In this document: in pieces, positions 21,715 through 34,999 of the stretch
How positions within the stretch are numbered: position 1 is the stretch's first letter
Layout of the letters: each line of letters opens with the position of its first letter
Assembly (NCBI GenBank): GCA_037974665.1
Contig: CM075767.1
Span: forward strand, 18,120,840-18,184,839
DNA: 64,000 bases
DNA from: Ehretia macrophylla
Taxonomy: Eukaryota; Streptophyta; Magnoliopsida; Boraginales; Ehretiaceae
Direction: 5' to 3'
Program-made: the position numbers and the translations under genes
The notes under the pieces: model-generated
The model's input: only the letters and a program-made list of their open reading frames with translations
What the model was told of the DNA's origin: nothing
Databases searched by the model: none

Positions 21715-24700
21715 TGTGACAGCCCAAACCTAACATGTAGTGATTAATGCTTAATTGCATGCACCTATGTGTTTATTCGAAATGAAAGTGCATAATGGTG
21801 TGATTTTATTAGTTAGTAACATATATTTCTTAGTATGAACTTTCTTATTTTTAGAAATGTGCAAAACGTGTTTAATTAATTTAAGTGAGATAATTAAATT
21901 AGCATTCTATTTATTTGGAAATTATTCTTTTACATTTAATTGGTAGTTTTCATTAGTTATATTAATTGAATCGATAGCCCTGAGCTCGTGGTGAAAATTG
22001 AAGTGTTTATTTTTGTGAATCTCATATTTTTCTAATGTCATATATTTATTTCTTAGCATACGTTCATAAAAATATCTTGCATTGCATGTCGGGTGGATAA
22101 GTAGGAAAATTGTTAAACGTAACGAATAAATAGTAACAACACTAGTGTAGGAATTTTATTTTGGGCCAATAGGAAGACGTAGCTAGCTTTGGGCCTTTGT
22201 CTACTACCTAAATTAAACTAAATAAAGCCCAACCCAAGCCTACAACTAAACCCAAGCCCATTCTTGCATTTAAATGACTAGAAGCTTTTCTTTGGAAGCT
22301 TATTTCTATCAGCCAAAAAAAAAAAAGAGAGAGAGAGAAATGAGAGTGAGAGAAACGACAAGAAGAAAGAGGAGGAGAAGAGAGAAAATGAAGAGCAATA
22401 GGGGGAAATCAAGTGGAAAAGAAGAGATTTTTGGCTCAATCTTGCATATTTTAGCTTCTTGGAGGTGAGGGTTTCATCCTTTGTGCATTTTTACTTGGTT
22501 TTAATGCTATGATAGTGAATACTATGATGAAGATGTGTATGTAAAGTACCTAGAAATGTATGATTTGATAAAGATAAAGCATGTTAATGATTCTATTAGT
22601 TCTGTAGTACCTATGGATCAAGTTTTATATGCTAACTCTAGTTGTTGAGATTGTGGTAGTAAATGTTCAAAGGTGTAGATTAGGTGTTTGGTTAATGGTC
22701 TCAAAGAAGTTCTTAGGTATGGTCTAGGCTTAAACAAAGTGCAAAACTAGCTAGGAATGCAAGAAAAAAACAAAGGTGCAAAGGTGAAATTTCTGGACAG
22801 AACATATCACCCGTCTTCTAGAGCCCTTTTGGCATAGAAAACGTACTCTAAAATTAACGAAATTTACACACCAGCTAGATTAGGCTGTTTAAAGAAAATG
22901 TTGATTTCTAGGGCTAAGGCTAATTCTAACGTTTTAGGCCTCCAATTTAGCCATTTCCAAAATATGTCTGGATTCTCGCGCTGGTGCAGGGCAGATTGCA
23001 CAATGATTTTTTAGAGGTCATATCTCATTGAATATAACTCCGAATTGAGATCCATTTGAGGCTAAACCCATCTAAATTCGATGAACTACATTTCTGTAGA
23101 GTTTCAGAGTTTTTGGAGAACAATTAAGCTAGTAACCGAAGCAGCAGAGTCAAGCCAGTGTAGACTAGAATTTCAACTTATCTTACTACAGGTTTAAGAT
23201 GCCTTGATGGTTGGTTCTAGTGAATAATGAGCAATTTTAGGTAGTAGGAAGCTTAATGGTGATGAATGGTGGTTATGTGTGAATGCTCAATTGAATTGGA
23301 TATAGTTACTTGCTGTCTAGTGAATCAAGAGAAAGAGTAGTTTCATGAATGCTAGTATTAGCTATGAAAGAGAGTTATTGCAAGTTAGGAAACTCAAGAA
23401 TATGGTCAAGTCTTGTAAATTAAGTTAAGTGATTTTAGTGATTTGGATGGTTTAGCTTGGTAATCTTAGTTTAATGAATGTAAATAATGCTCCTAGTGAA
23501 GTTAAATGCTTTAGAACCTCGTATGTGCTTAATGAGATGTTTGAGAATGAATGCAAGATTCATGAATTAAGGAGTGTCATTATAGATATTTATGTAGTTT
23601 AAATAAGTTAGTCTTTTAATTAGAATTTTGACTTACATTTGACCCCAACTTAAACCATATACATATACTATATACATAATACATCACATATACATGCAAT
23701 AGAGCTAAAAAATAATTGAATTAATTCCTCTTTTGTGCCCCCCAAACCCGATGGCCATAAGAGAAGGAAATGAGAGATTTTGCTTTTCAATCTTTTCATC
23801 ACAAGCTTATCCAAGCTAATTGAGGGTAGTTTCAAGGTTCCTAGGTCTTCTACAAGTTTCTACATACCTCGGTGAGGGAGTTTTTACATGTTTTTGTTAT
23901 TACAAGCTTATGATCATATTATCACATTTCTTGATTTGTTAATTTAGGCTTATGTATTGCTTTAATCTTGTATCGTACACCTTCTACATGATATTTAAAT
24001 CTTGTTTGAGTGGTTTATTAGCATGCTCCATGGTTAAAAGCTTGAGATCATAAAAGAGATGATGAATAGTGCTTGAACTTAGGGTTTTGCTTTAACTTGT
24101 TATTTAGAGTGAATTGATACTTCTTTTAGGTGCCCTAGACATTATTGAATATAGTTAGGAGCTCACATGTAGATAAGTTGCCTAAAATTGAGTTAAAATA
24201 CAAATAAATCAACTTTTTAGAAGGGGGTTTTTCATGAAATGTAATCCGGGCATATTTGGACTTTAGATTAGGTATCCTTGGGGCATGGAAGCACTTTTGG
24301 TGCTTTAGTTGCGTTATATTAGGATCCGGATATGGTAGTTGTAGTTAAAACCCACTCGAGGCCTTCCCGAGCTTTTGTCTCCAAAGAGGATTTTCAAGAC
24401 TTTGATAGGTATCTTTTGGCCTTCCTTGGAATAATGATTGATTATATTGTGGTTTTGGGATCTTGAACTTTGTGTGGGAGAAGAATTGGCTAGTTGACAA
24501 AAGGGGAAAATGTGAGTCTTGGTTGCTATAGTGCTGGTATAAGCTTGTAGTTGCTTGTTATGTGTCTTTATGCATGTATAATGTAGATCCAAGCTATTTG
24601 TAGAGTTTCGTGAAGAAAATGTGTTGATGACCCCTTTGTGCACATATATAGTTACTCTCTTGTTTAATGCTTATATTTGTTATGAAAGTTCATATTGCTT

Positions 24701-26070
24701 GTATTTAGTGTTGCATGAATGAAGCTATGCTTAAGACATATACATTAAACTACTAAAATGGTTACTTGGAACATATGTTAAGTTAAAGCATATAAGGTGG
24801 CATCTTGTTAAAGATAGAATTTTAATAGGAATTGCATGCTAAATGAGTAAGACTATAAGTTAGCTAACATGGAGGAATAATTGATAAATGTTGTAGTTAA
24901 AGAATAATTGAAGTAATATTTGGTATTAGGTACAAGGCGATTGAAAGTGATGTGAATACAATCTTGTATCTTGGAGCTCAGTAAAAGTAAGAGAGTCTTC
25001 AACCCTTTTGTGCATCTTAGTTTATTTCATTGTTTTCAGATTATATGACTTAGCTAATCGGTAAAGTTTACATGTACCATTTACTTGTTATCTTGTGGTT
25101 ACTCGTGTTTGTTTGATATTATCTCGTGAATTCTTGAATTCGTGTCGGGTTGCGCAACCTTTTCAAATATGGTAGCGTCGAGAAACATGGGCGGCGTTGG
25201 GCTTGCCGTGCTCCATCGACTGCCATGGTACCTATTCCCTTTCTCACTGAGTATATTCCACTACCATAGAGGCGTGGTTCACCTCATTGGCATGTGGACC
25301 TACCTTAGGAGACTGGGTCAAAGGATTGGGGTACATTCAGAGTACCCTAATTTGAAGGAGTAAGGGTTTGTCGGCACTTGCGTGAAGTTTGTGGTTCGTG
25401 GTACGAGATTGAGGACTTGAAGTGGAACCGTATCCTTTTTATATGTAGTTAAATGCTTGTTTAATTAGCTTGTTTATTTGTGGTATTAATGTTATTATCT
25501 TTGTTGCGTCTCATGAAAGCATACCCTGGTTTATTGCATCACCTCCCTCACTTAGTAACTTTGGTTACTCATTCCTCGTTTTAACATGTTTCAGGTGCAG
25601 TTAGAATAACTACCTTGTGTGCCGTGTTGTTAGTTGCTTATCTCGATGTGGTTGGAAGCTGTTTGTGAAGATGGGACATAATATATTTTTGTTCTGTTTT
25701 GAAACCCCTTGAAGTCTTGTATGTATTTTGTACGACTTGTTGGATATTAAATTAAATTAAGAACTTATGTGGTTTAATAGAGTAGTTGACATGTAATAGC
25801 TAAATATAGATTTTATTGCCTTTTAATTGCATGCTTATATGGTTATGTTTTGTCTAAGACTCGGATGGCCTTGAGATTGGGAAAAGTTGGATAATTGAAG
25901 TTGGGGTGTTGTATTGTGATTATACTTGCTGTTTGCAGGTTTTTGATTAGTCCTAAAAACAGGGAAGACTCAGTCCGTTTTCCCTAAAATTTTATGCCTG
26001 GGTTTGGATTTGGGTTGAGTATAGTTTGGTTAATAAAAGTCCCGGTTCCGTGAAGGATTGGGGCGTTACA
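21715..26070 (+). repeat. 5' LTR of family C element
   Basis: TGTGACAGCCC...GGGGCGTTACA. Contains a GA tract near 22.33 kb, the GGTTGCGCAACC palindrome (25148-25159) and the following long stem-loop (about 25167-25230). The CTACTTT-loop hairpin of the other families was not found here. Confidence 0.85.
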
Positions 26071-26074
26071 GAAG

Positions 26075-26086
26075 TGGTATCAAAGC
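26075..26086 (+). promoter_or_regulatory. Primer binding site, family C
   Basis: TGGTATCAAAGC, a near-match to the initiator tRNA-Met complement, four bases after the LTR end. Confidence 0.8.
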
Positions 26087-26705
26087 TTAGTTAGCTCTCA
26101 GCCAGGACAGGGTCCTCGGTCTGTTGGGTAGAGAACCCCGATTGTACGCATGTGAAATATGTTTTAGATAGGTTTGTGCTTGCTTGTGAAATTATGTTTG
26201 CTTGAATGAAATGTGCTCCTATATGTTATACTTGTGTAAACTATGAAAAATGTGCAGTATGTGTAGTTATGTGACTATATGTACGTCTATGTGACTTGTC
26301 TGTGCAATAAGCAAAGAATGATTTATATGTGCAATAATGTGGTTATGCGTGCATCTATGTGCTATAAATGTAAAATGTATGATGAGTATATGATATGTAC
26401 ATGTATATATGATCATTTATGTATCTAAGTATTCCTATCAGTAGTTATTCACCTTAGCTTTTAGTAGTATATGCACTTAAACTCTATGAACTAAGTTGTT
26501 ATTTGTGCTAGTATATCTTGCTAATGAGCTAGTTGTTATTGAACTTTACATGGTTATTGGTTACATTACATACTAGTTTAAGTATTAATTATGCCTATGC
26601 AAAAGTTTCATAATATGTGAAAATTATATCAAATATGTTATATGTGTATTATGTGATGTCTACCTTATGTAGTATCAACTGCATACATGCAATACCCCTT
26701 GAGTT

Positions 26706-27330
26706 GGTAAGTAAACTCTTCCCCTATAAAGAAATGGCTAGTGGCAGACCTGCCAAGAATGGAAATCAACAAAAGAGGGAGGCATTTCTTCGGACATCTA
26801 CTGGGGAGTGGAGTTCATATTCGGAACTCGATCATTGGGATTCTTATTGGGTAATCTTTCGGAATTCTTATTTAAAGATGTTCAGCTGGTGGTCTTTTTA
26901 TTTGAGATCTCATAAATGGTACTCCCTTTGGCATTTTATTGGAATTCTTGGCAGTATTCATATTTGGCATTTGAAACTCAGCCATCAGGATTCTTATTAA
27001 AACTCCTTAATCAGTACTTCTTCTTATTGGAACTTCTCATTTGGAAATCTTATCAGCATTGTCACTGGTATTTTTACTTGGGATTCTTGATTAGATTTTT
27101 TGTTCAACAATTATATGTGAGTTTCTTATATGGTATTTGTCTTTAAAGGATTTATCCTCGGAATTTTGTGATCAATATATATTAATTTAAGCCTTTATTT
27201 GGCCTCTTACTTCGGATTTCTTATGGGGTATTTTGTGGTGTTCTATTAGGGCTTTTACGATTGGCATTCTTATTCAATGCTCTTGCTTAGTAGCTGTTGG
27301 TTAGTCATCAAAGTTTAGATTTTTGGTTGA
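26706..27330 (+). mobile_element. Internal region of family C: leader, gag start, filler
   Basis: GGTAAGTAA (26706-26714) in a leader shared with family B is followed by ATG at 26734. That start reads MASGRPAKNG, similar to the MAGRPRTRG start of the chromovirus gag. The rest is T-rich filler with recurring TTGGNATTCTTATT variants. Fossil remnant. Confidence 0.5.
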
Positions 27331-27353
27331 TGCGGGATTCTTTTGGGAAGAAG

Positions 27354-27389
27354 AATTGCGAGGACACAATTGTTTGAAGAAGGGAAGAG
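27354..27389 (+). promoter_or_regulatory. Pre-PPT hairpin and polypurine tract, family C
   Basis: AATTGCG, loop AGGA, then CACAATT (27354-27371), followed by the purine run AAGAAGGGAAGAG up to the 3' LTR at 27390. Confidence 0.7.
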
Positions 27390-30004
27390 TATGACAGCCC
27401 AAACATAACATGTAGTGATTAATACTTAATTGCATGCAACTATGTGTTTATTCGAAATGAAAGTGCATAATGGTGTGATTTTATTAGTTAGTAACAAATT
27501 TTTCTTAGTATGAACTTTTTTATTTTTGGAAATGTTCAAAAAGTGTTTAATTAATTTAAGTGAGATAATTAAATTAGCATTCTATTTATTTGTAAATTCT
27601 TCTTTTACATTTAATTGGTAGTTTTCGTTAGTTATATTAATTGAATAGGTAGCCCTAAGCACGGGGTGAAAATTGAAGTGTTTATTTTTGTGAATCTCAT
27701 ATTTTTCTCATGTCATATATTTGTTTCTTAGCATACGTTCATAAAAATATCTTGCATTGCATGTTGGGTGGATAAGTAGGAAAATTGTTAAATGTAACGA
27801 ATAAATAGTAACAACACTAGTGTAGGAATTTTATTTTGGGCCAATAGGAAGACTTAGCTAGCTTTGGGCCTTTGTCTACCACCTAAATTAAACTAAATAA
27901 AGCCCAAACCAAGCCTACAACTAAACACAAGCCCATTCTTGCATTTAAATGACTAGAAGCTTCTCTTTGGAAGCTTATTTCTATCAGCCAAAAAGAGAGA
28001 GAGAGAGAGAGAAATGAGAGGGAGAGAAACGACAAGAAGAAAGTGGAGGAGAAGAGAGAAAAGGAAGAGCAATAGGGGGAAATCAAGAGAAAAAGAAGAG
28101 ATTTTTGGCTCAATCTTGCATATTTTAGCTTCTTGGAGGTGAGGGTTTCATCCTTTGTGCATTTTTACTTGGTTTTAATGCTATGATAGTGAATGCTATG
28201 ATGAAGATGTGTATGTAAAGTACCTAGAAATGTATGATTTGATAAAGATAAAGCATGTTAATGATTCTATTAGTTCTGTAGTACCTATGGATCAAGTTTT
28301 ATATGCTAACTCTAGTTGTTGAGATTGTTGTAGTAAATGTTCAAAGGTGTAGATTAGGTGTTTGGTGAATGGTCTCAAAGAAGTTCTTAGGTGTGGTCTA
28401 GGCTTAAACAAAGTGCAAAACTAGCTAGGAATGCAAGAAAATAACAAAGGTGCAAAGGTGAAATTTCTGGACAGAATATATCACCCGTCTTCTAGAGCCC
28501 TTTTGGCATAGCAAACGTACTCTAAAAGTAACGAAATTTACACACCAACTAGATTAGGAAGTTTACAAAAAATGTTGATTTTTAGGGCTAAGGCTAATTT
28601 TAACGTTTAAGGTCTCCGATTTAGCCATTTCCAAAATGTGTCTGGTTTCTCGCGCTGGTGCAGGGCAGATTGCGCGATGATATTGTAGAGGTCATATCTC
28701 ATTGAATATAATAGATCCGTTTAAGGCTAAACCCATCTACATTCGATGAACTACATTTATGTGGAGTTTCAGAATTTTTGGAGAACAATTAGGCTGGTAA
28801 CCGAAGCAGAAAAGTCAAGCCAAGGTAGACTAGAATTTCAACTTATCTTGCTACAGGTTTAAGATGCCTTGATGGTTGGTTCTAGTGAATAATGAGCAAT
28901 TTTAGGTAGTAGGAAGCTTAATGGTGATGAATGGTGGTTATGTGTGAATGCTTAATTGAATTGGAGATAGTTACTTGCCATCTAGTGAATCAAGAAAAAG
29001 AGTAGTTCCATGAATGCTAGTATTAGCTATGAAAGAGAGCTATTGCAAGTTAGGAAACTCAAGAATGTGGTCAAGTCTTGTAAATTAAGTTAAGTGATTT
29101 TAGTCATCTGGATGGTTTAGCTTGGTAATCTTAGTTTAATGAATGTAAATAATGCTCCTAGTGAAGTTAAACGCTTTAGAACCCCATATGTGTTTAATGA
29201 GATGTTTGAGAGCGAATGCAAGATTCATGAATTAAGGAGTGTGATAATAGTTATTTATGTAGTTTAAATTAATTAGTCTTTTAATTAGAATTTTGACTTA
29301 CATTTGACCCCAACTTAAACCATATACATATACTATATACATAATACATCACATATACATGCAATAGAGCTAAAAAACAATTGAATTAATTCCCCTTTTG
29401 TCTCCCCCAAACCCAATGGCCATAGGAGAAGGAAATGAGAGATTTTGCTCTTCAATCTTTTCATCACAAGCTTGTCCAAGCTAATTGAGGGTAGTTTCAA
29501 GGTTCCTAGGTCTTCTACAAACTTCTACATACCTCGGTGAGGGAGTTTTTGTTTGTTTTTGTTATTACAAGCTTATGATCATATTATCACATTTCTTGAT
29601 TTGTTAATTTAGGCTTATGTATTGCTTTAATCTTGTATTGTACACCTTCTACATGATATTTAAATCTTTTTGAGTGGTTTATTAACATGTTCCATGGTTA
29701 AAAGGTTGAGATCATAAATGAGATAATGAATAGTGCTTGAACTTAGGGTTGTGCTTTAACTTGTTATTTAGAGTGAATTGATACTTCTTTTAGGTACCCT
29801 AAACATTACTGATTCTAGTTAGAAGCTCACATGTAGATAAGTTGCCTAAAATTGAGTTAAAATGCAAATAAACTAACTATTTAGAAGGGGATTTTTCACA
29901 AAACGTAATCCGGGCACGTTTGGGCTTTAGATTAGGTATCCTTGGGGGCATGGAAGCACTTTTGGAGCTTTCGTTGCGTTAAATTGGGGTCCGGATATGC
30001 TAGT
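27390..30004 (+). repeat. 3' LTR of family C, left part
   Basis: Close copy of the 5' LTR from its first base. It is interrupted at 30004 by the chromovirus insertion and continues at 42346. Confidence 0.85.
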
Positions 30005-30465
30005 TGTAATGCTCCAACTCGACCCCACCTACGATCAGTTAGGACACAACGATTTTTCGGCAGTATAACGACTGTAACTTGGATACCGAGGCTCTAAACC
30101 AACCTCTTCGTAACTCATACAACCAACTCTACAAACAATTCAACAATAAACAACACAACCATAATATACATAAACATTCTTTTACCATTGCATCCATAGG
30201 TTATACGCCTCTGTTCTAACCTCATACATTTACTATATAACATATATTTCCAAAATAGATTATAACCAATCTAGCAACCTAATCATGTTCCAAAACAAGA
30301 CTACTAAGCTAGCAACATTTAAACCATTATCTTACAACATCTTATACATCATAAACTTCTAAGTAAATACAATACAATTAGTTTAAATATACAATATAAC
30401 AAAAGAGAACTACATCTCAGATATCAAGGACAAGACTCTGGCACATAGGACTCGTCCACATATGG
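30005..30465 (-). repeat. Chromovirus LTR fragment (left copy)
   Basis: Matches the plus-strand start of the other two LTRs (TGTAA.G..CCAACTCGACC) for about 460 bases and then passes directly into internal sequence. Confidence 0.8.
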
Positions 30466-30469
30466 CACA

Positions 30470-32310
30470 TTCTCTCTCTGGCGGCAATCCTGGCAACTCC
30501 TCGGGAAATACATTGGGATATTCCCAAATAATAGGAACTTCCTCCAGCTTTAGCTTATCAGATGGCTTGTTGATCAAATAAGCTAGATAAACCGAACACC
30601 CTTTACTCACCAACTTAACAGCTTTAGTTGATGAGATAATAAAACTCGTCTTAGTATCCCGATTCCCCGCTACCTCATCCACTAGCTGATCTGGCAAACG
30701 AAACTGTACTACCTATGTTCTACAGTTTAATAGGGCATCATACTTAGAAAGCCAGCCCATACCCAAGATAACATCATAACCCCGGATAGGAAATAAGATA
30801 AGGTCCAAAGAAAAATCTTAACCCCAGTCTTTACATACTAAGCCAGTCACATACTTATCAGTTAAAGAAGTACTAATCTCAACCACATAAGGCAATCTTT
30901 CAGGTTGCATGTTAACACGTTGCACACAAGTAGGCGTAATGAAAGAATGCGTAGCACCAGAATCAATCAATACTTTAACAAATTGATTGAGTATAAGGAA
31001 GTTACCTTTTACAATTGCCGCTGCTTCAGGTATCTCCTCTAAATCCACTGCGTAGGCAAGCCTGAACCCGCTGCGGCTGAGGTACACCACCAGTAGGTCG
31101 ACCCTGATAACCCTGAGTCGCTGCCCGACCCTCAAACCTCTGAAATCTAGGGCAATCCCTCACCCTGTGCTGATTGCTGCCGCAACCCAAACATGTTCCT
31201 GCTTTCACCCTATAGTCGGCCTCCAAATGGCCCTGACGTTTGCAGTAAATACACTGCGGTGATGAAGGACTAACACTGCCCCTCGAAGACCTAGAAGCTG
31301 AAAAAGTAGTTGTACCATCCTGCTGCTGGGGTCTCGCAACACTAGGCCTATATTGACCCTGAGACTGGGCCGACCTGTACTATGACTGAGCCTGGAAGGA
31401 GCCCTACTGAAACTGGGGCCTATAGAAACCTTGCTGAACCTGTGGTCTGAAAGAGCTCTGCTAAACTGGCGGCCTGTACACAACCTGCTGCACTGGAGGC
31501 CTATATACACCATGCGACTGAAATGGCCTCTTACTAGGCTGACTAGGTCCAATCTGTTCCCCTTTCTTCTTTTCCAACCGAGAAGCTGCATCAAAGGCCT
31601 CAGAAAATATATCATTCTGATTCAGGGCCATTGCATCCTGAATCTTTAGCCTCAAACCCAACATAAACCTCCGAGTCCTGCGTTCCTCATCTACTACAAA
31701 CTCTGCTACATACCAGGACAGTCTGGTAAAAGTGGCCTCATACTGAGCTACCGTATCATCCCCCTGAACTAAATACAGGAACTCCGCCTCTCTCCGCTCC
31801 TATGCAATCCTTGGGACGTACTTAGCCCGAAACGCTTTAAGAAAGGTATCCCAAACATAAGGAGTACCTTTTGCCTCCCAACTGGTTCTTATTGTGCGCC
31901 TCTACTCCTCTGCTTCATCATCAAACAAATAGACTGCAAAAGTGACTTTCCTCTCATCAGTATAGTCTAGAGGATCGAATATCTTCTCAATCTTATTAAT
32001 CCAAGCCTCTGCCCTCCTGTCATCTGGTTCGCCCTGGAATCTCGGCGGATAGTAACCCAAGAATTCCTTCAACGTGCTACGTCCCTGATAGCCACCCTGA
32101 ACATGTTGTAACTGAGTCTAAAAAGTCTGAGCTTGGGCAGCTTGCCCTGCTAGTAACTGTGCCTGCCCAGCCATAGTTTCTATCATTCTATCCATAGCTG
32201 CAGCAAAACGGTCATCACCCCTATCTCGGCCCGGTGCCACATTACCCGGTGCCTCATCAACTACCTCAGGCCTACCTCTGGTTCTTGGTCTACCAGCCAT
32301 TCTACTAATC
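30470..32310 (-). mobile_element. Partial chromovirus copy: gag and protease
   Basis: Read leftwards: a gag start MAGRPRTRGRPE near 32.30 kb, a gag core, and a CCHC knuckle CLGCGSNQHRVRDC near 31.17 kb. Then comes a retropepsin with the DSGATHSF active site near 30.95 kb. No polymerase lies in this copy. It is collinear with, but diverged from, the same part of the neighbouring copy. Broken fossil. Confidence 0.8.
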
Positions 32311-33497
32311 AAAGAGTTAGTACAGGTTATAGCACATAGACATGTTATAAACAATTATTAGTACATAAGTAACAAACTCACGTAAAGCACATAAATCACT
32401 TAAGTATCAATCACATAAACAAATTAATCACATAATCACATAGTCACTAAATCACATAATCACTTAATCATAATCATATTAACACATATTTCACTTTTAT
32501 TTCACTTCATACATACTTTCATGCTAAGTCCATTACCCACATTCCGAGAATACCCCGGCTGACAACAAAACATGCGCTCTGATACCACTTAATGTAACGT
32601 CCCAACTCGACCCCACCTACGATCAGTCAGAACGTAACGAAATTTCGACAGTATAACGACTGTAACTTGGATACCGAGGCTCTAAACCAACTTCTTCGCA
32701 ACTCATACAACCAATTCCACAAACAATTCAACAATAAACAACACAACCATAATATACAAAAACATTCTTTTACCATTGCATCCATAGGTTATACGTCTCC
32801 GTTCCAACTTCATACATTTACTATATAACATACATTTCCAAAATAGATTATAACCAATCTAGCAATCTAATCATATTCCAAAACAAGACTACTAAGCTAG
32901 CAACCTTTAAACCATTATCTTACAACATCTTATACATCAAAAACTTCTAAGTAAATACAATACAACTAGTTTAAATATACAATGTAACAAAAGATAACTA
33001 CAAATCAGATATCAAGGACAAGACTCTGGCACATAGGACTCGTCCACATATGGCACATTCTCAGCTTTCTGAGGCACGGACCCGTAATCTTGTTCAATTT
33101 CACCTGTATGCATGCAATAATTGAGAGTGAGCTTATATAAAACAAGCCCAGTGAGGATTCGATAGATCTTTTAACAGTATTTACTATACTCCTTGGAAAT
33201 CATCATTTGAGCAATAAACACACAATAAACATCAATAATAATAACCAATCAATAAAGGATACTCTAGTAGGTGTAGCTCCAAACGCTATCACAAACTTAA
33301 CCATTCTTCTTGTAACTCCCCATTACTCACATACCTGAGGTACCTCACTAGCCCCTCCCTCCATGGCACCTCCGCCATGCGAGCTGGGGGTAGCCTATGG
33401 TAGTCATGTCATTATCAACCTGACAGCCCGACGCTGCCCGAGAGATGACACACATATACCAAGACTCATGACAATAATAATAATCATTCATATCTCA

Positions 33498-33527
33498 GGA
33501 GGACAACAAAGTAGGTTGCCTATCTCC
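33498..33527 (-). other. CTACTTT-loop hairpin 1, chromovirus LTR
   Basis: On the minus strand GGAG-ATA-GGCAAC pairs with GTTGTCCTCC around loop CTACTTT: ten pairs with a three-base bulge. Confidence 0.6.
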
Positions 33528-33607
33528 CGACTTCATCAATAATCAATAATCAACTACTAACATTTCAACAACATATCATCAATTAAATAATTAACAACTC
33601 AACAATT

Positions 33608-33638
33608 AAGTTAGATGGCAAAGTAGGCCATCCAACTT
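33608..33638 (-). other. CTACTTT-loop hairpin 2, chromovirus LTR
   Basis: On the minus strand AAGTTGGATGGC pairs with GCCATCTAACTT around loop CTACTTT: twelve pairs, one of them G-T. Confidence 0.65.
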
Positions 33639-34999
33639 AACATGCAGTTAACCACTCAACCAAACCCGCATCTAATCAACAACGACCCATAATTCAACCA
33701 CTCAAACATCACCCAAACATCTAAAGACATTATTGCAACATTTAAAGAAAGACATCCCAAACTTCTAAAAGTCATAACTTACAATCTACTAATCCAATGA
33801 CCTCCAAACCAGTTTCTATCCCTCACCTACTCAAGCAACTACATTAGCCCCCTCGGAAACCAACCACAATCCATCTAAATTAAGCCCAACAGCCCTAAAA
33901 CCTCAATGCACCATGGCTGAAATTTTCGGACTTTCACCACGACATCGCAATCAAATTTCGGCATTACAACATTACTACCACGTATTTAACAAACTTTGAG
34001 AAGCTAACAACAATTAATTTCAACCACCACAACTCCAATTATTCAACAAATAGCCAACAACTCAATTTTAATACCCGAAAAATAGAAATTCATGCTACAA
34101 CGGTTCAAAACTTATATACACACATATAACTGATCCTTAGCATCCACTGAGCAATAATATAACATCAATTCAACATTTCAACGGCTAAAAATTCAATTAT
34201 ATGAATTAACATAAAAATGACATTTTAAGATCTAGAATTTTTCTCTCACTTTGATGTTATATGATGCAAGAAAGGTGTAGAATGGATGCCCAACAAGTGC
34301 ACTCAAAATTTGGTTCAAGTGTATTGGCTTTGTATTGCAAAATCTATGAGAAAAATTTATCAAAAATCAAGCAAAAAGGGCATTGGGAGTTTCGGCCATG
34401 TGTGTGAGTTTTGAGTATGTTTGAGCTTTTTTTTAAGAGTTATTTTAGTATATTATGCATATATAAGCAAGGTCAACAAAAATAAATAAAGTCAAAGTTG
34501 AAACAAAGTTAATTTTTAATAGTTTCTAGTCTTTTAATTCTATTTAATGACTATTTTGCTCACAAACATTAAATTGACGCTTAGACTATTTTAAGTAGAA
34601 TATTTTTGGGTGTCAACAATTTTCTCATGCAAAGACTTTTACCCGACTCGGCTAAAAACGTGATTTTTGCAAAAGAAAGTGTAAAAACCTTTAAAATTCC
34701 AAAGCCGAATCAAAATTCATTTTAATCAGACACAGGTCTATTAATATCTGAGGACTAGGTTTTAAAACATTTAAAACACCCCTGTAAAATTTTAGCGGAT
34801 AGGTATTCAAAATACTATTCACAAAAACCATCGTTAAAATTTCTGATGCCGTTTTTTATGAAAATTTCATGAATGTACACTTAGCATGTAATAGGACTAT
34901 AAATCACAGAATTAATACATTCTAACTCATATAACACATAAACATATCAAAACACGCAAATCGAGACAAAGATAAAATATAGGGTCTCACATTCTCCCC

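Larger units (their letters stand above)
32593..34991 (-). repeat. Chromovirus LTR (3' LTR of the longer copy)
   Basis: About 2.4 kb, TGTAACGTCC...GGGTCTCACA on the plus strand. It is preceded on the element's own strand by a polypurine tract (minus strand, 34992-35006). It carries two CTACTTT-loop hairpins (33498-33527 and 33608-33638) and a GCCATG/CATGGC hairpin (33362-33379). Confidence 0.85.

Noticed and set aside
22274-22468. Basic open frame, and the opposite-strand Ser/Leu/Phe-rich frame in the other LTR copy
   Set aside because: Both come from the GA-rich tract of the family C LTR.
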